DNA from: AAA044-D11 sp965268275
GTDB lineage: Bacteria > Actinomycetota > Actinomycetes > Nanopelagicales > Nanopelagicaceae
Assembly (NCBI GenBank): GCA_965268275.1
Contig: OZ254168.1
Coordinates: forward strand, 248,001-312,000
Direction of reading: 5' to 3'
Length of the DNA: 64,000 nt
Positions 24,533 through 34,246 of the stretch are shown in pieces. A model generated the notes under the pieces. It was not told the DNA's origin, ran no database searches, and was given only the letters and a program-made list of their open reading frames with translations. Position numbers and translations under genes: made by a program. How positions within the stretch are numbered: the first letter of the stretch is position 1; every line of letters begins with the position of its first letter.

Positions 24533-26758
24533 ATGTCAGCAGAATCGCTAGTTAATGGCTTGAACCCGCAGCAGCAAGCCGCTGTAATCCACCAGGGTTC
24601 GCCTCTGCTTGTTGTTGCCGGTGCGGGATCTGGCAAAACTCGAGTTCTAACCAGGCGAATCGCTTATCTACTTGGTCAACGTGGAGTTAATCCCTATGAA
24701 GTTCTAGCGATTACTTTTACAAATAAAGCAGCAGCAGAAATGAAAGAGCGAGTCGCCGAACTTGTTGGCGAACGTGCAAGATCGATGTGGGTTTCAACAT
24801 TCCATTCAGCTTGCGTTCGGATTCTGCGCCAAGAAGCGGCAAAGCTTGGTTATTCAAATTCATTTACGATTTATGACTCATCAGATAGTTTGCGGCTAAT
24901 CACTTTAGTCATGAAAGATATGAATTTAGATATCAAGCGCTATGCACCAAGAGCGGTTGCAGGGCTAATTTCGCAGGCAAAGAATGAGCTACAAGGTCCA
25001 GCAGATTTTGTGCAATCTGCAGATAATCAATTCAATGAAGTAGTTGCTGAAGTATTTGCGCATTATCAAAAGCGATTAGTCAGCGCTAACGCGATGGATT
25101 TTGATGACTTGATTGGCCGGACTGTAGAAATATTGCAACGCAACCCAGAGAGTCGCCAGCGGTATCGATCCCGATTTAGGCATGTTCTTGTTGATGAATA
25201 CCAAGATACGAATCATGCGCAATATATGTTGATTAAAGAGTTGGTAGGGACTGAAGGCGAAGGAATTCCGCTAGCCGAATTATGTGTTGTTGGAGATGCA
25301 GATCAATCTATCTATGCATTCCGTGGAGCGAACATTAGAAATATTCTGCAATTTGAAGCTGACTATCCAAGTGCAAAAACAATTCTTCTAGAACAGAACT
25401 ATCGTTCAACTCAGAACATTCTTACGGCGGCAAATGCAGTTATTTCAAATAATGAGGGACGCAAAGCTAAAAATCTCTGGTCCGAATCTGGATCGGGTTC
25501 AAAGATAACTGGTTATGTTGCAGAGAGCGAACATGATGAAGCCAACCACGTAGTTACTGAAATCACCCGATTGCGTAGCGAAAATATTTCGCAGCCAGGG
25601 GAAGCAGCAATCTTTTACCGAACCAATGCGCAGTCACGTGTATTTGAAGAAGTCTTCTTGCGTTCAGCAATTCCCTACAAAGTTGTTGGCGGTGTTCGTT
25701 TCTATGAACGCAAAGAGGTTAAAGATTTTCTTGCCTATTTAAGAGTTCTAGTTAATAGCGAAGATGAAATTTCGCTACGAAGAATTATCAATACTCCTAA
25801 ACGGGGGATTGGTGATCGCGCATTAGATACCGTTGATTTATTTGCTAAAGACACAGGAATCTCATTCTGGAGCGCACTGAATCGTGCTTCAGAAGTTCCA
25901 AGTATCCCTACCAGATCAATTTCAGCAATTAATGATTTTGTTCATCTAATCACTTCACTTACCGTTCTTGTTGAGGCAAAGAGCAGGCCATCAATAATTG
26001 CTCAGGCGGTTCTAGAGCAATCAGGTTTACTAAATGAGCTAGAGAAGAGCGATGATTTGCAGGATGAAAGTCGAGTTGAAAACTTACAAGAATTAGTCTC
26101 AGTTGCTGTTGAATATGAAGAGGGCGAAGTCGAAGTTGGTGAAGAAATATCATTACTCGGCTTTCTAGAAAATGTTTCTCTCGTCGCTGATTCAGATCAA
26201 ATCCCCGATGGCGAAGACCATGGTGGAGTTGTTACGTTGATGACTTTACATACAGCAAAGGGCCTGGAATTTCCTACTGTTTTTCTCACTGGTATGGAGG
26301 AAGGAATTTTTCCACACTCTAGAACTTTGGGAGATCGCGAAGAGATTGAAGAAGAGCGAAGACTTGCATACGTTGGTTTAACAAGAGCACGTGAGCGGTT
26401 ATATGTTTCAAGATCCGAATATCGAAGCTCGTGGGGTGCACCGACTTACAATCCACCTTCACGTTTTCTTGCAGAAATTCCGGAAGAAGTTATTGAATGG
26501 AATGAACATGCACCAGCACCTTCAAGAGCCAGTGTTTTAAAGACTTCACATTTCACTCCTGCGCCAAGAGCTACTGGGCGAAAGGCTTCAACAACAATGG
26601 TCTTAGTAACTGGAGATCGTGTGTCACATGACACATTTGGTTTGGGGACAGTAGTTGCGGTTGTAGGCGATGGCGATCGCGCGGAAGCTACGATAAATTT
26701 TGGCTCGCTCGGCGAAAAAAGGTTGTTGCTCCGTTATGCGCCGGTAGAGAAGCTCTAA
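24533..26758 (+). CDS. pcrA: ATP-dependent DNA helicase PcrA/UvrD
   Basis: Superfamily 1A 3'-5' helicase for excision repair and clearing of replication conflicts. 741 residues. Motifs in order: Q-motif LNPQQQAAV, I AGAGSGKTRVLTRR, Ia TFTNKAAAEMKERV, II DEYQDTN, III GDADQSIYAFRGA, IV QNYRST, V TLHTAKGLEFPTVFLTGMEEGIFPH, VI RRLAYVGLTRARERLY. The C terminus has the small beta-barrel (VSHDTFGLGTVVAV) that contacts RNA polymerase in PcrA. Complete protein. Confidence 0.96.
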   Translation: MSAESLVNGLNPQQQAAVIHQGSPLLVVAGAGSGKTRVLTRRIAYLLGQRGVNPYEVLAITFTNKAAAEMKERVAELVGERARSMWVSTFHSACVRILRQEAAKLGYSNSFTIYDSSDSLRLITLVMKDMNLDIKRYAPRAVAGLISQAKNELQGPADFVQSADNQFNEVVAEVFAHYQKRLVSANAMDFDDLIGRTVEILQRNPESRQRYRSRFRHVLVDEYQDTNHAQYMLIKELVGTEGEGIPLAELCVVGDADQSIYAFRGANIRNILQFEADYPSAKTILLEQNYRSTQNILTAANAVISNNEGRKAKNLWSESGSGSKITGYVAESEHDEANHVVTEITRLRSENISQPGEAAIFYRTNAQSRVFEEVFLRSAIPYKVVGGVRFYERKEVKDFLAYLRVLVNSEDEISLRRIINTPKRGIGDRALDTVDLFAKDTGISFWSALNRASEVPSIPTRSISAINDFVHLITSLTVLVEAKSRPSIIAQAVLEQSGLLNELEKSDDLQDESRVENLQELVSVAVEYEEGEVEVGEEISLLGFLENVSLVADSDQIPDGEDHGGVVTLMTLHTAKGLEFPTVFLTGMEEGIFPHSRTLGDREEIEEERRLAYVGLTRARERLYVSRSEYRSSWGAPTYNPPSRFLAEIPEEVIEWNEHAPAPSRASVLKTSHFTPAPRATGRKASTTMVLVTGDRVSHDTFGLGTVVAVVGDGDRAEATINFGSLGEKRLLLRYAPVEKL

Positions 26759-26826
26759 TTAACCACTAAGATTTCGCCTATTCACAAGCACTGAAAATTT
26801 GTAATGATCAATGGACGGGGTAACTA

Positions 26827-27987
26827 ATGGATCTCTTTGAGTATCAAGCTCGAGATCTTTTCGAATCACACGGCGTTCCAGTTCTAGGTGGCGCAGTTGC
26901 GTTTACACCCGAGGAAGCCGAAGCAGCTGCCGCATCAATGGGTGGCCGCGTGGTCGTAAAAGCTCAAGTAAAAGTTGGCGGTCGCGGAAAAGCTGGTGGC
27001 GTAAAGCTTGCAGAAAGCGCAGTTGATGCTCGGGAAAAAGCCGCAGCAATTCTTGGAATGGATATTAAAGGCCACATTGTTCACAAAGTAATGATCGCGC
27101 AAGCTGCGCCAATCGAAGCCGAGTACTACTTAGCAATTCTCTTAGATCGCGCAAATCGTAACTTTTTAGTTATGGCATCAGTTGCTGGTGGAATGGAAAT
27201 TGAAGAAGTCGCACATAAGACTCCAGAGAAATTAGCCCGAATTGGCATTGACCCAAATGTTGGAATTTCAAAAGATAAAGCACGAGAAATCGTCTTGGCC
27301 GGGCAATTTCCTGCCGATGTTGTAGATCAAGTAGTCGAAGTTCTTCTCAAGTTGTGGGCTGCATTTGTTGCAGAAGATGCAACTCTTATGGAAATTAATC
27401 CACTCGTAAAGACAAGTGATGGAAAAGTTGTTGCACTGGATGGCAAAGTGACTCTCGATGACAGTGCAGATTTTCGTCATCCAAACCATGAAGAACTAAT
27501 TGATCACGCAGCGGCAAATCCACTAGAAGCTGCAGCTAAGGCAAAGAACCTCAACTATGTAAAGCTAGATGGCCAAGTTGGAATCATCGGCAATGGAGCT
27601 GGCTTAGTAATGAGTACGCTTGATGTGGTTGCTTATGCCGGAGAAAAGTTTGGCGTTAAGCCAGCGAACTTCCTTGATATCGGTGGCGGTGCATCAGCGC
27701 AGGTAATGGCAGATGGTCTGGGAATTATTCTTGGTGACCCAGATGTCCGTAGTGTTTTCGTAAACGTCTTTGGCGGAATCACTGCTTGCGATGCTGTCGC
27801 TAACGGAATTGTTCAAGCACTAACAATGCTAGGCGCCCAAGCAACTAAACCAATCGTTGTTCGCCTAGATGGCAACAATGTAATTGAGGGTCGTCGCATT
27901 CTTAACGAAGCAGCTCACCCGCTAATTCAGCAGGTCGAAACAATGGATGGCGCAGCAGCACGCGCTGCAGAATTGGCGGCAAAGTAA
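26827..27987 (+). CDS. sucC: Succinyl-CoA synthetase beta subunit
   Basis: Nucleotide-grasping and CoA-contacting subunit of the TCA enzyme that makes ATP/GTP from succinyl-CoA. 386 residues. DLFEYQARDLFESHGVPV at the start, ATP-grasp elements (VVKAQVKVGGRGKAGGVK), EINPLV, and GIIGNGAGLVMSTLDVV. GGACGGGG about eight bases upstream may act as a ribosome site. TAATG coupling to sucD. Confidence 0.97.
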   Translation: MDLFEYQARDLFESHGVPVLGGAVAFTPEEAEAAAASMGGRVVVKAQVKVGGRGKAGGVKLAESAVDAREKAAAILGMDIKGHIVHKVMIAQAAPIEAEYYLAILLDRANRNFLVMASVAGGMEIEEVAHKTPEKLARIGIDPNVGISKDKAREIVLAGQFPADVVDQVVEVLLKLWAAFVAEDATLMEINPLVKTSDGKVVALDGKVTLDDSADFRHPNHEELIDHAAANPLEAAAKAKNLNYVKLDGQVGIIGNGAGLVMSTLDVVAYAGEKFGVKPANFLDIGGGASAQVMADGLGIILGDPDVRSVFVNVFGGITACDAVANGIVQALTMLGAQATKPIVVRLDGNNVIEGRRILNEAAHPLIQQVETMDGAAARAAELAAK

Positions 27988-28877
27988 TGGCAATTTTTAT
28001 TAATGAAAACACCAAAGTTCTAGTTCAAGGAATGACTGGATCTGAAGGAACTAAACACACTGCCAGAATGATTAAGTCCGGAACCAAGATTGTTGGCGGT
28101 GTCACTCCCGGCAAGGGCGGACAGAGCGTCGAAATCGAAGGCGTTGCACTTCCAGTTTTCAATAGCGTTTCTGAAGCAGTTGCAGCAACTGGTGCAAATG
28201 CATCTGTTGTATTTGTGCCACCAAAGTTTGCAAAGGCTGCAGTTATTGATGCGATTGATGCAAAATTGCCACTAGTAGTTGTAATCACTGAAGGAATTCC
28301 AGTTCATGATTCAGCAGCTTTCTATGCATATGCTGTTGAAAAAGGAACAACTCGTTTGGTTGGTCCAAACTGTCCAGGATTGATAAGCCCCGGAAAATCT
28401 AATATCGGAATTATTCCGGCAGATATCACAGGCCCAGGTCGCATCGGCTTAGTATCGAAATCTGGAACTCTTACTTACCAAATGATGTATGAACTTCGCG
28501 ACTTCGGTTTTAGCACCGCAGTTGGTATCGGTGGCGATCCAATCATCGGAACAACACATATCGATTGTTTACGTGCATTCCAAGATGATCCAGATACTGA
28601 TGCAATTGTCATGATTGGTGAAATTGGCGGAGATGCTGAAGAACGTGCCGCAGCTTTTATCGGTGAATATGTAACAAAACCAGTTGTTGGTTATGTTGCT
28701 GGCTTCACAGCCCCAGAAGGAAAAACTATGGGACATGCCGGTGCAATCGTTTCCGGATCATCTGGAACTGCTGCTGCAAAGCAGAGCGCACTTGAGGCTG
28801 TTGGCGTGAAAGTAGGCAAGACACCAAGTGAGACCGCGCAATTAATGCGCGATATCTTAAATAATAAAAAAGGTTAA
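27987..28877 (+). CDS. sucD: Succinyl-CoA synthetase alpha subunit
   Basis: CoA-binding, phospho-histidine subunit. 296 residues. VQGMTGSEGTKHT binds CoA; GHAGAIVSG near residue 249 carries the phosphorylated His; GPNCPGLISPGKSNIGI is also diagnostic. One-base overlap with sucC. The run sucC-sucD-perM-purN-purH mirrors mycobacteria. Confidence 0.97.
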   Translation: MAIFINENTKVLVQGMTGSEGTKHTARMIKSGTKIVGGVTPGKGGQSVEIEGVALPVFNSVSEAVAATGANASVVFVPPKFAKAAVIDAIDAKLPLVVVITEGIPVHDSAAFYAYAVEKGTTRLVGPNCPGLISPGKSNIGIIPADITGPGRIGLVSKSGTLTYQMMYELRDFGFSTAVGIGGDPIIGTTHIDCLRAFQDDPDTDAIVMIGEIGGDAEERAAAFIGEYVTKPVVGYVAGFTAPEGKTMGHAGAIVSGSSGTAAAKQSALEAVGVKVGKTPSETAQLMRDILNNKKG

Positions 28878-28882
28878 CTAAC

Positions 28883-29980
28883 TTGAGCCGCATCCTGCTG
28901 ATTGCTTTTCAACAGGCTCTGCGCAGTGTGGCTTTAATCTTGCTTCCCTTGAGTTTTATCGCGCTCTTTGCCTGGTCCACCGCAGGAAGTGCAACTGGAA
29001 ATACTTCGGATCCAATTCGAGCTGCGATTTGGATGTGGCTAGGAAGTCATTTAGTTCCATTTGAGTTATCGCTTTCAGCAGGCTTTTCAAGTGGCGCACT
29101 TTCCTATCTACCAATTGGCGCAGCGATATTTCCGTGGCTGGCGATTCGAAGTGGATTTAGGCGAGCAAGCGAATTTTCAAATAATCCCAGAGGCTCACGA
29201 ACATTTGTGGTGTTTTTCTACACTGCAATCGCAACTCTTGCAGCTGCTTTTAGTCAGAGCGCAAACATAAAACCAAACCTGGTTTTAACTCCAGTTTTTG
29301 TTATATTGCTGGGGCTCAGTGCCACACTTGATTATCAGGCGCGTATCTTTCGCAAATTTAAATTCATAACTTATGCATTCATTGCAATCTTAGGGTTATC
29401 AACCATGGTGATTGCGGTATCACTTGTCCTGCACTTTGAAATTGTTAAATCATTAGCAATCGTAATTCAGCCGGGAATTATGGGCGGAATTCTCTTTACG
29501 ATTTTACAAGTACTTTATCTACCGAATTTAGCCCTAGCTGGGATCTCTTATTTCTTTGGCCCGGGATTCTCGTTAGGGCTTGGAACTCTAATTTCGCCAC
29601 TATCGCTAGATATAAATTCACTTCCAGCGATTCCATTACTTGGTTCACTTCCAACATCCGAACACCCATTGCTGCTGATTACACTGATTATTCCATTCCT
29701 TATTGTCGCCTTGAATCAATTGAAGATATCTCTGGAATTTAAAGAGTTTAGAGTTCGACAGGGTGAGATTCTCTTAAGTGTGATCCCATTTTTGATATTG
29801 ATAACACTCTTTTCATATTTAGCTGGTGGCACACTAATCACGCAAGATATGCATCCCGTAGGAGTAACTTGGTGGAAACTTCCAGCCTTATTTGCTGCGG
29901 TGCAGTTATTAACCCTAATTTTTGGCCTGTATCTACCTAAATTAGTTAAGGCAATGAGATCCCCAAAGAGTGAGATCTAA
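28883..29980 (+). CDS. PerM-like integral membrane protein (DUF6350)
   Basis: 365 residues, about nine hydrophobic segments. SGALSYLPIGAAIFPWLAIRSGFRRA near residue 70 is typical of DUF6350. The mycobacterial member PerM (between sucD and purN there as well) is a membrane protein needed for cell division under stress. No catalytic motif is visible. Start is TTG, five bases after the sucD stop and without a good ribosome site, so translation is probably coupled. The stop abuts the purN ATG directly. Confidence 0.82.
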   Translation: MSRILLIAFQQALRSVALILLPLSFIALFAWSTAGSATGNTSDPIRAAIWMWLGSHLVPFELSLSAGFSSGALSYLPIGAAIFPWLAIRSGFRRASEFSNNPRGSRTFVVFFYTAIATLAAAFSQSANIKPNLVLTPVFVILLGLSATLDYQARIFRKFKFITYAFIAILGLSTMVIAVSLVLHFEIVKSLAIVIQPGIMGGILFTILQVLYLPNLALAGISYFFGPGFSLGLGTLISPLSLDINSLPAIPLLGSLPTSEHPLLLITLIIPFLIVALNQLKISLEFKEFRVRQGEILLSVIPFLILITLFSYLAGGTLITQDMHPVGVTWWKLPALFAAVQLLTLIFGLYLPKLVKAMRSPKSEI

Positions 29981-30550
29981 ATGCGAATAGTTTTATTGGC
30001 CTCAGGAAATGGTTCACTCGCACAATCGATTATCGATGCAAAGCAAGCTGGAGTGCTGAACTTAGAAATCTTAGAGCTAATTGCAGATAAAGAATGTGTT
30101 GCAATTGAACGAGCAAAAACAGCAGGCATCGCCACAAAATGTTTACCCATGCTAAAGGATCGATCAACTTGGGATAACCAAATATTTGAAGCGGTTTCGA
30201 GATTAAATCCTGATCTAGTTGTAAGCGTTGGGTTCATGCGAATTTTGGCTGCGCCATTTGTTGCTAAGTTTCCAACGATTAATACACATCCCGCTTTGCT
30301 ACCTAATTTTCCAGGAGCACATGCAGTTAGGGATGCTCTGGAATCAGGAGTTCAAGTAACTGGGTCAACGGTGCATTGGGTAGATGCCGGTATCGATACC
30401 GGAGCCATAATCCAGCAGCAAGAGGTTGCAGTTCTGCCGCAAGATGATGAGGCAAGCCTTCATGAACGCATTAAGATTGTGGAACGAGGGCTCATAGTTG
30501 AGACTCTTCAACACTTTATTGCTGATGGAATACCAAGGCGGAGCCAATGA
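29981..30550 (+). CDS. purN: Phosphoribosylglycinamide formyltransferase
   Basis: Formylates GAR with 10-formyl-THF in purine synthesis. 189 residues. LLASGNGSLAQSIIDA binds phosphate, SVGFMRILAAPFV and TINTHPALLPNFPGAHAVRDALESG contain the catalytic Asn-His pair, and GSTVHWVDAGIDTGAIIQQ the Asp. Overlaps purH by four bases (ATGA). Confidence 0.96.
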   Translation: MRIVLLASGNGSLAQSIIDAKQAGVLNLEILELIADKECVAIERAKTAGIATKCLPMLKDRSTWDNQIFEAVSRLNPDLVVSVGFMRILAAPFVAKFPTINTHPALLPNFPGAHAVRDALESGVQVTGSTVHWVDAGIDTGAIIQQQEVAVLPQDDEASLHERIKIVERGLIVETLQHFIADGIPRRSQ

Positions 30551-32085
30551 ATCGCAAGAAAATATCACGAGCACTTGTCAGTGTTTATGACAAGACTGGT
30601 TTGGTAGAACTTGGCAAGAGCCTTGAAAAACACGGAATTGAAATTCTTTCTACAGGTTCAACTGCAAAGGTATTGCGTGATGCTGGCATCAAAGTAATTG
30701 CGGTCGAAGATCACACCGGATTTCCCGAAATGCTTGGTGGCCGAGTAAAAACTCTGCATCCTCGAATACATGGCGGAATTTTGGCCGACCAGAGCAACCC
30801 AAATCACTTACAAGAGTTGGCCGATGCCAACATTGCACCTTTTGATTTGATAGTTATAAACCTTTATCCATTTACTCAAACAATTGCGAGCGGAGCCGAA
30901 TTTTCTGAATGCATTGAACAAATTGATATCGGTGGCCCAAGCATGTTGCGGGGCGCAGCCAAGAATCACAACTCTGTCGCTGTTATTTCAGACCCAGCTC
31001 AATATTCACTTTTGAATGCTGCGCTAGATCAAGGTGGTTTTACTCTAGAAGAGCGTCGCAATTTGGCCATGAATACGTTTCGCAAAACTGCCGAATATGA
31101 CATTGCGATAGCAGATTGGCTAGCCAATGAATTAAATCAGAACGATTGGCGAGCAAAGGTTTGGCACAAGATTTCTGATCTTCGATATGGTGAGAATCCA
31201 CATCAGAGCGCAGCGGTCTTTGCGGATGTTGCGAACAATCAGGGGATAAGTAGCGCCAAGCAACACCATGGCAAAGAGATGTCCTTCAATAATTTCACCG
31301 ATGCTGATGCTGCGCTACGAGCGGCCTATGATCACAGCCAACCATGTGTAGCGATAATCAAACATGCAAACCCATGCGGCATCGCAATTGCATCTGACAT
31401 CAAATCTGCATATTCTGCAGCTAATTCTTGTGATCCAGTTTCAGCATTTGGCGGCGTAGTCGCAGCAAATCGCATAGTCACCGTTGCAATGGCTACAGCT
31501 TTAAGCGAAGTGTTTACCGAAGTTATTGTTGCTCCGGGATATGAAGCAGGGGCAATCGAGATATTGGCCGCTAAGCCATCAATAAGAATTCTTGAACTGG
31601 CTGATTACAAAATTGCCAAAGAAGAACTGCGACCAATTACTGGTGGCCTCTTGATTCAAGATAGTGATTTGATTGATGCCAGTGGCGATGAATCTGCAAA
31701 TTGGCAACAAGTTTCGGGTGGCGAAATTACTCCACAAGTTAAAAGTGATCTCGAGTTTGCCTGGCGAAGTGTGCGCTCGGTAAAAAGTAATGGAATTCTT
31801 TTAGCTAAAGCTGGTGCATCTGTTGGTGTTGGAATGGGACAAGTAAATCGAGTCGATAGCGCAAAGCTTGCAGTGGCCCGTGCTGGCGAGAGATCAGTAA
31901 ATTCTGTCGCCGCAAGTGATGCATTCTTTCCCTTTGCCGATGGTCTTCAGATTTTGTTAGATGCCGGTATCACTGCGGTAGTAGCACCAGGTGGAAGTGT
32001 GCGTGATGCCGAAGTAATCGAGGCGGCAAAAGCGGCGAATATTGCAATGTTCTTCACGGGCGTCCGTCATTTTTCGCATGCCTAA
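30547..32085 (+). CDS. purH: AICAR transformylase / IMP cyclohydrolase
   Basis: Last two steps to IMP. 512 residues. N-terminal MGS-like cyclohydrolase domain (ALVSVYDKTGLVELGKSL, STGSTAKVLRDAGI, GGRVKTLHPRIHGGIL); C-terminal transformylase domain with DLRYGENPHQSAA, IKHANPCGIAIA, and ending in FFTGVRHFSHA (usually RHFRH). Needs 10-formyl-THF, which the next gene folD can supply. Confidence 0.97.
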   Translation: MNRKKISRALVSVYDKTGLVELGKSLEKHGIEILSTGSTAKVLRDAGIKVIAVEDHTGFPEMLGGRVKTLHPRIHGGILADQSNPNHLQELADANIAPFDLIVINLYPFTQTIASGAEFSECIEQIDIGGPSMLRGAAKNHNSVAVISDPAQYSLLNAALDQGGFTLEERRNLAMNTFRKTAEYDIAIADWLANELNQNDWRAKVWHKISDLRYGENPHQSAAVFADVANNQGISSAKQHHGKEMSFNNFTDADAALRAAYDHSQPCVAIIKHANPCGIAIASDIKSAYSAANSCDPVSAFGGVVAANRIVTVAMATALSEVFTEVIVAPGYEAGAIEILAAKPSIRILELADYKIAKEELRPITGGLLIQDSDLIDASGDESANWQQVSGGEITPQVKSDLEFAWRSVRSVKSNGILLAKAGASVGVGMGQVNRVDSAKLAVARAGERSVNSVAASDAFFPFADGLQILLDAGITAVVAPGGSVRDAEVIEAAKAANIAMFFTGVRHFSHA

Positions 32086-32095
32086 TGCTTCTAGA

Positions 32096-32101
32096 TAGGA
32101 T
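32096..32101 (+). promoter_or_regulatory. -10 element of folD (leaderless)
   Basis: TAGGAT ends six bases before the folD ATG; no Shine-Dalgarno sequence. Confidence 0.62.
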
Positions 32102-32107
32102 TCGAAT

Positions 32108-32947
32108 ATGAGCGCGATAATTCTTGATGGCACGGCCACGGCCGCCATAATCAAAGACGAATTGCGCCAAGTAGTTTCAAAGATGGCAAAGAAGCCAGGT
32201 CTCGGAACAATATTAGTTGGCGATGATCCTGGTTCGATGTCATATGTATCTGGGAAACATAAAGATTGTGCCGAAGTTGGAATTAACTCAATCCGAATTG
32301 ATCTGCCGGCAACGGCTTCTACAAGTGATGTATTTGCTGCACTTAAAGATTTAAATGAAAGCAATGAGTGCACTGGTTATATTGTGCAACTTCCATTGCC
32401 TTCTGCAATCAATGCAAATAAAATTTTGGAAAGTATTGATCCAACTAAAGATGCCGATGGTTTACATCCACTTAATCTAGGTAAATTAGTCATGGGAGCA
32501 AAGGCCCCATTGCCTTGCACACCCCGAGGAATCTTAGAATTGCTACATCGATATTCACTTACAACCTCAGGTAAAGAAGTAGTTGTTATTGGTCGCGGTT
32601 TAACTGTTGGTCGACCACTTGGCTTATTGCTCTCGCAACGAGGAAGCGATGCCACGGTCACCACAACTCATACCAAGACCAAGGATCTGGTTTCACATAC
32701 AAAACGTGCAGATATTGTGATTGCTGCAATTGGTAGCGCACATTTCTTAACTCCTGAAATGGTAAAACCTGGGGCAGTAGTTTTGGATGTTGGAATTACT
32801 CGAACTAGTTCAGGCTTACAAGGCGATGTTCATCCTGATGTTGTAAACGTTGCATCTGCATTTGCACCAATGCCCGGTGGCGTAGGGCCAATGACTCGAG
32901 CGATGTTGTTATCGAATGTTGTAGAGATGGCGCAGAACAATTCATGA
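32108..32947 (+). CDS. folD: Methylene-THF dehydrogenase / methenyl-THF cyclohydrolase
   Basis: Interconverts 5,10-methylene-THF and 10-formyl-THF with NADP. 279 residues. YVSGKHKDCAEVGI with the catalytic Lys, TGYIVQLPLP, DADGLHPLN, and VVIGRGLTVGRPLG for the cofactor. Own leaderless promoter but also close behind purH, whose cofactor it makes. Overlaps the DUF3017 gene by four bases. Confidence 0.97.
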   Translation: MSAIILDGTATAAIIKDELRQVVSKMAKKPGLGTILVGDDPGSMSYVSGKHKDCAEVGINSIRIDLPATASTSDVFAALKDLNESNECTGYIVQLPLPSAINANKILESIDPTKDADGLHPLNLGKLVMGAKAPLPCTPRGILELLHRYSLTTSGKEVVVIGRGLTVGRPLGLLLSQRGSDATVTTTHTKTKDLVSHTKRADIVIAAIGSAHFLTPEMVKPGAVVLDVGITRTSSGLQGDVHPDVVNVASAFAPMPGGVGPMTRAMLLSNVVEMAQNNS

Positions 32948-33183
32948 AGATTGCGGTTAACCGACTTCAAGTTTTAGCATCCATATTGATATTCCTAGGC
33001 ATTCTCTTTGGAATATTTGATGCGGTCCGAACCGGCGCACTTCTTCTTTCAGTTGGCACTGCAGTTATTGCAATAACCAAGTATTTACGCTCAAATCGTC
33101 GTCGGAAAATTGAGTTGATTCTTCCCGTGGGCATGGCAGCTCTGCTTTTTGTGGTGGCGCTCACACTGCCTAACGCCAAGTAA
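32944..33183 (+). CDS. Small membrane protein, DUF3017
   Basis: 79 residues, three hydrophobic segments separated by a basic loop (YLRSNRRRKIE). DUF3017 proteins sit next to folD in many actinobacteria, as here, and have no known function. ATG overlaps the folD stop (ATGA). Confidence 0.78.
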   Translation: MKIAVNRLQVLASILIFLGILFGIFDAVRTGALLLSVGTAVIAITKYLRSNRRRKIELILPVGMAALLFVVALTLPNAK

Positions 33184-33255
33184 TATCTAGCCAGTGAATT
33201 TTAAAAAGTCTTCATCCAAGTCGGGTCAAAGTAAATAAATAAAAGGGAAGAGAAC

Positions 33256-34212
33256 ATGAGCAGATCAGGGAAAGTAACAGTTGTCGGAGCTGGTTTTTAT
33301 GGATCAACTACCGCACTTCGATTAGCAGAATATGACATCTTTGAAACAGTTGTCCTTACAGATATTTTAGAAGGAAAGCCTGAAGGTCTAGCTCTTGATA
33401 TGAATCAATCAAGATCTATTGAAGGATTTGAAACCAAGATCATCGGAGCCACAACAACTGCAGAGGGCGCCGGATACGAAGCAACTGCTAACTCAGAAGT
33501 TGTAGTAATTACCGCAGGACTTCCACGTAAGCCAGGCATGAGTCGAATGGATTTAATTGGCGTAAATGCCGGAATTGTTCGAAGTGTTGCTGAAAATATT
33601 GCTAAGCACTCACCAAATGCAGTGATTATCGTGGTTTCAAACCCACTAGATGAAATGACAGCACTTACCCAACTTGCAACTGCATTTCCAAAGAATCGTG
33701 TAATGGGTCAAGCTGGAATGTTAGATACTGCAAGATTCACAAATTTTGTTGCTGAAGAGTTAAAGGTTCCAGTTTCAGCTGTTAAGACTCTCACTTTGGG
33801 ATCACACGGTGACACCATGGTTCCAGTTCCAAGTCGTTGCACAGTCAATGGCAAAGCACTTACCGAATTGCTAGATGCTGCCAAAATTGAATCACTTGTT
33901 GATCGCACTCGCAATGGCGGCGCCGAAGTTGTTGCGCTACTAAAAACAGGATCTGCGTATTACGCCCCATCTGCTGCAGCTGCTCGTATGGCTAAAGCAG
34001 TAAAAGAAGATTCAGGTGAAGTTATGCCGGTCTGCGCTTGGGTAGATGGCGAATACGGAATTAGCGGTGTTTATCTTGGGGTAGAAGCCGAGATTGGAAA
34101 GAGCGGAGTTCGTAAAGTTGTCGAAAGCGCTCTAACTGCAGGCGAAGTCGAAGCGCTTAAGGCCGCAGCAGAAGCAGTCCGCGCTAAGCAAGCAGATGTT
34201 AAAGACCTCTAA
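33256..34212 (+). CDS. mdh: Malate dehydrogenase (LDH-like type)
   Basis: Oxidises malate to oxaloacetate with NAD. 318 residues. Rossmann start VTVVGAGFYGSTTALRLAE, substrate Arg loop GLPRKPGMSR (Arg instead of the Gln of lactate dehydrogenases supports malate), catalytic His in LGSHGDTMVP. It belongs to the group of short LDH-like MDHs, whereas mycobacteria use the longer cytosolic type. AGGGAAGAG stands six to eight bases before the ATG. icd follows 34 bases later. Confidence 0.93.
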   Translation: MSRSGKVTVVGAGFYGSTTALRLAEYDIFETVVLTDILEGKPEGLALDMNQSRSIEGFETKIIGATTTAEGAGYEATANSEVVVITAGLPRKPGMSRMDLIGVNAGIVRSVAENIAKHSPNAVIIVVSNPLDEMTALTQLATAFPKNRVMGQAGMLDTARFTNFVAEELKVPVSAVKTLTLGSHGDTMVPVPSRCTVNGKALTELLDAAKIESLVDRTRNGGAEVVALLKTGSAYYAPSAAAARMAKAVKEDSGEVMPVCAWVDGEYGISGVYLGVEAEIGKSGVRKVVESALTAGEVEALKAAAEAVRAKQADVKDL

Positions 34213-34246
34213 TACTTCCGATTAATAAAGAAACGAGCGAACGAAA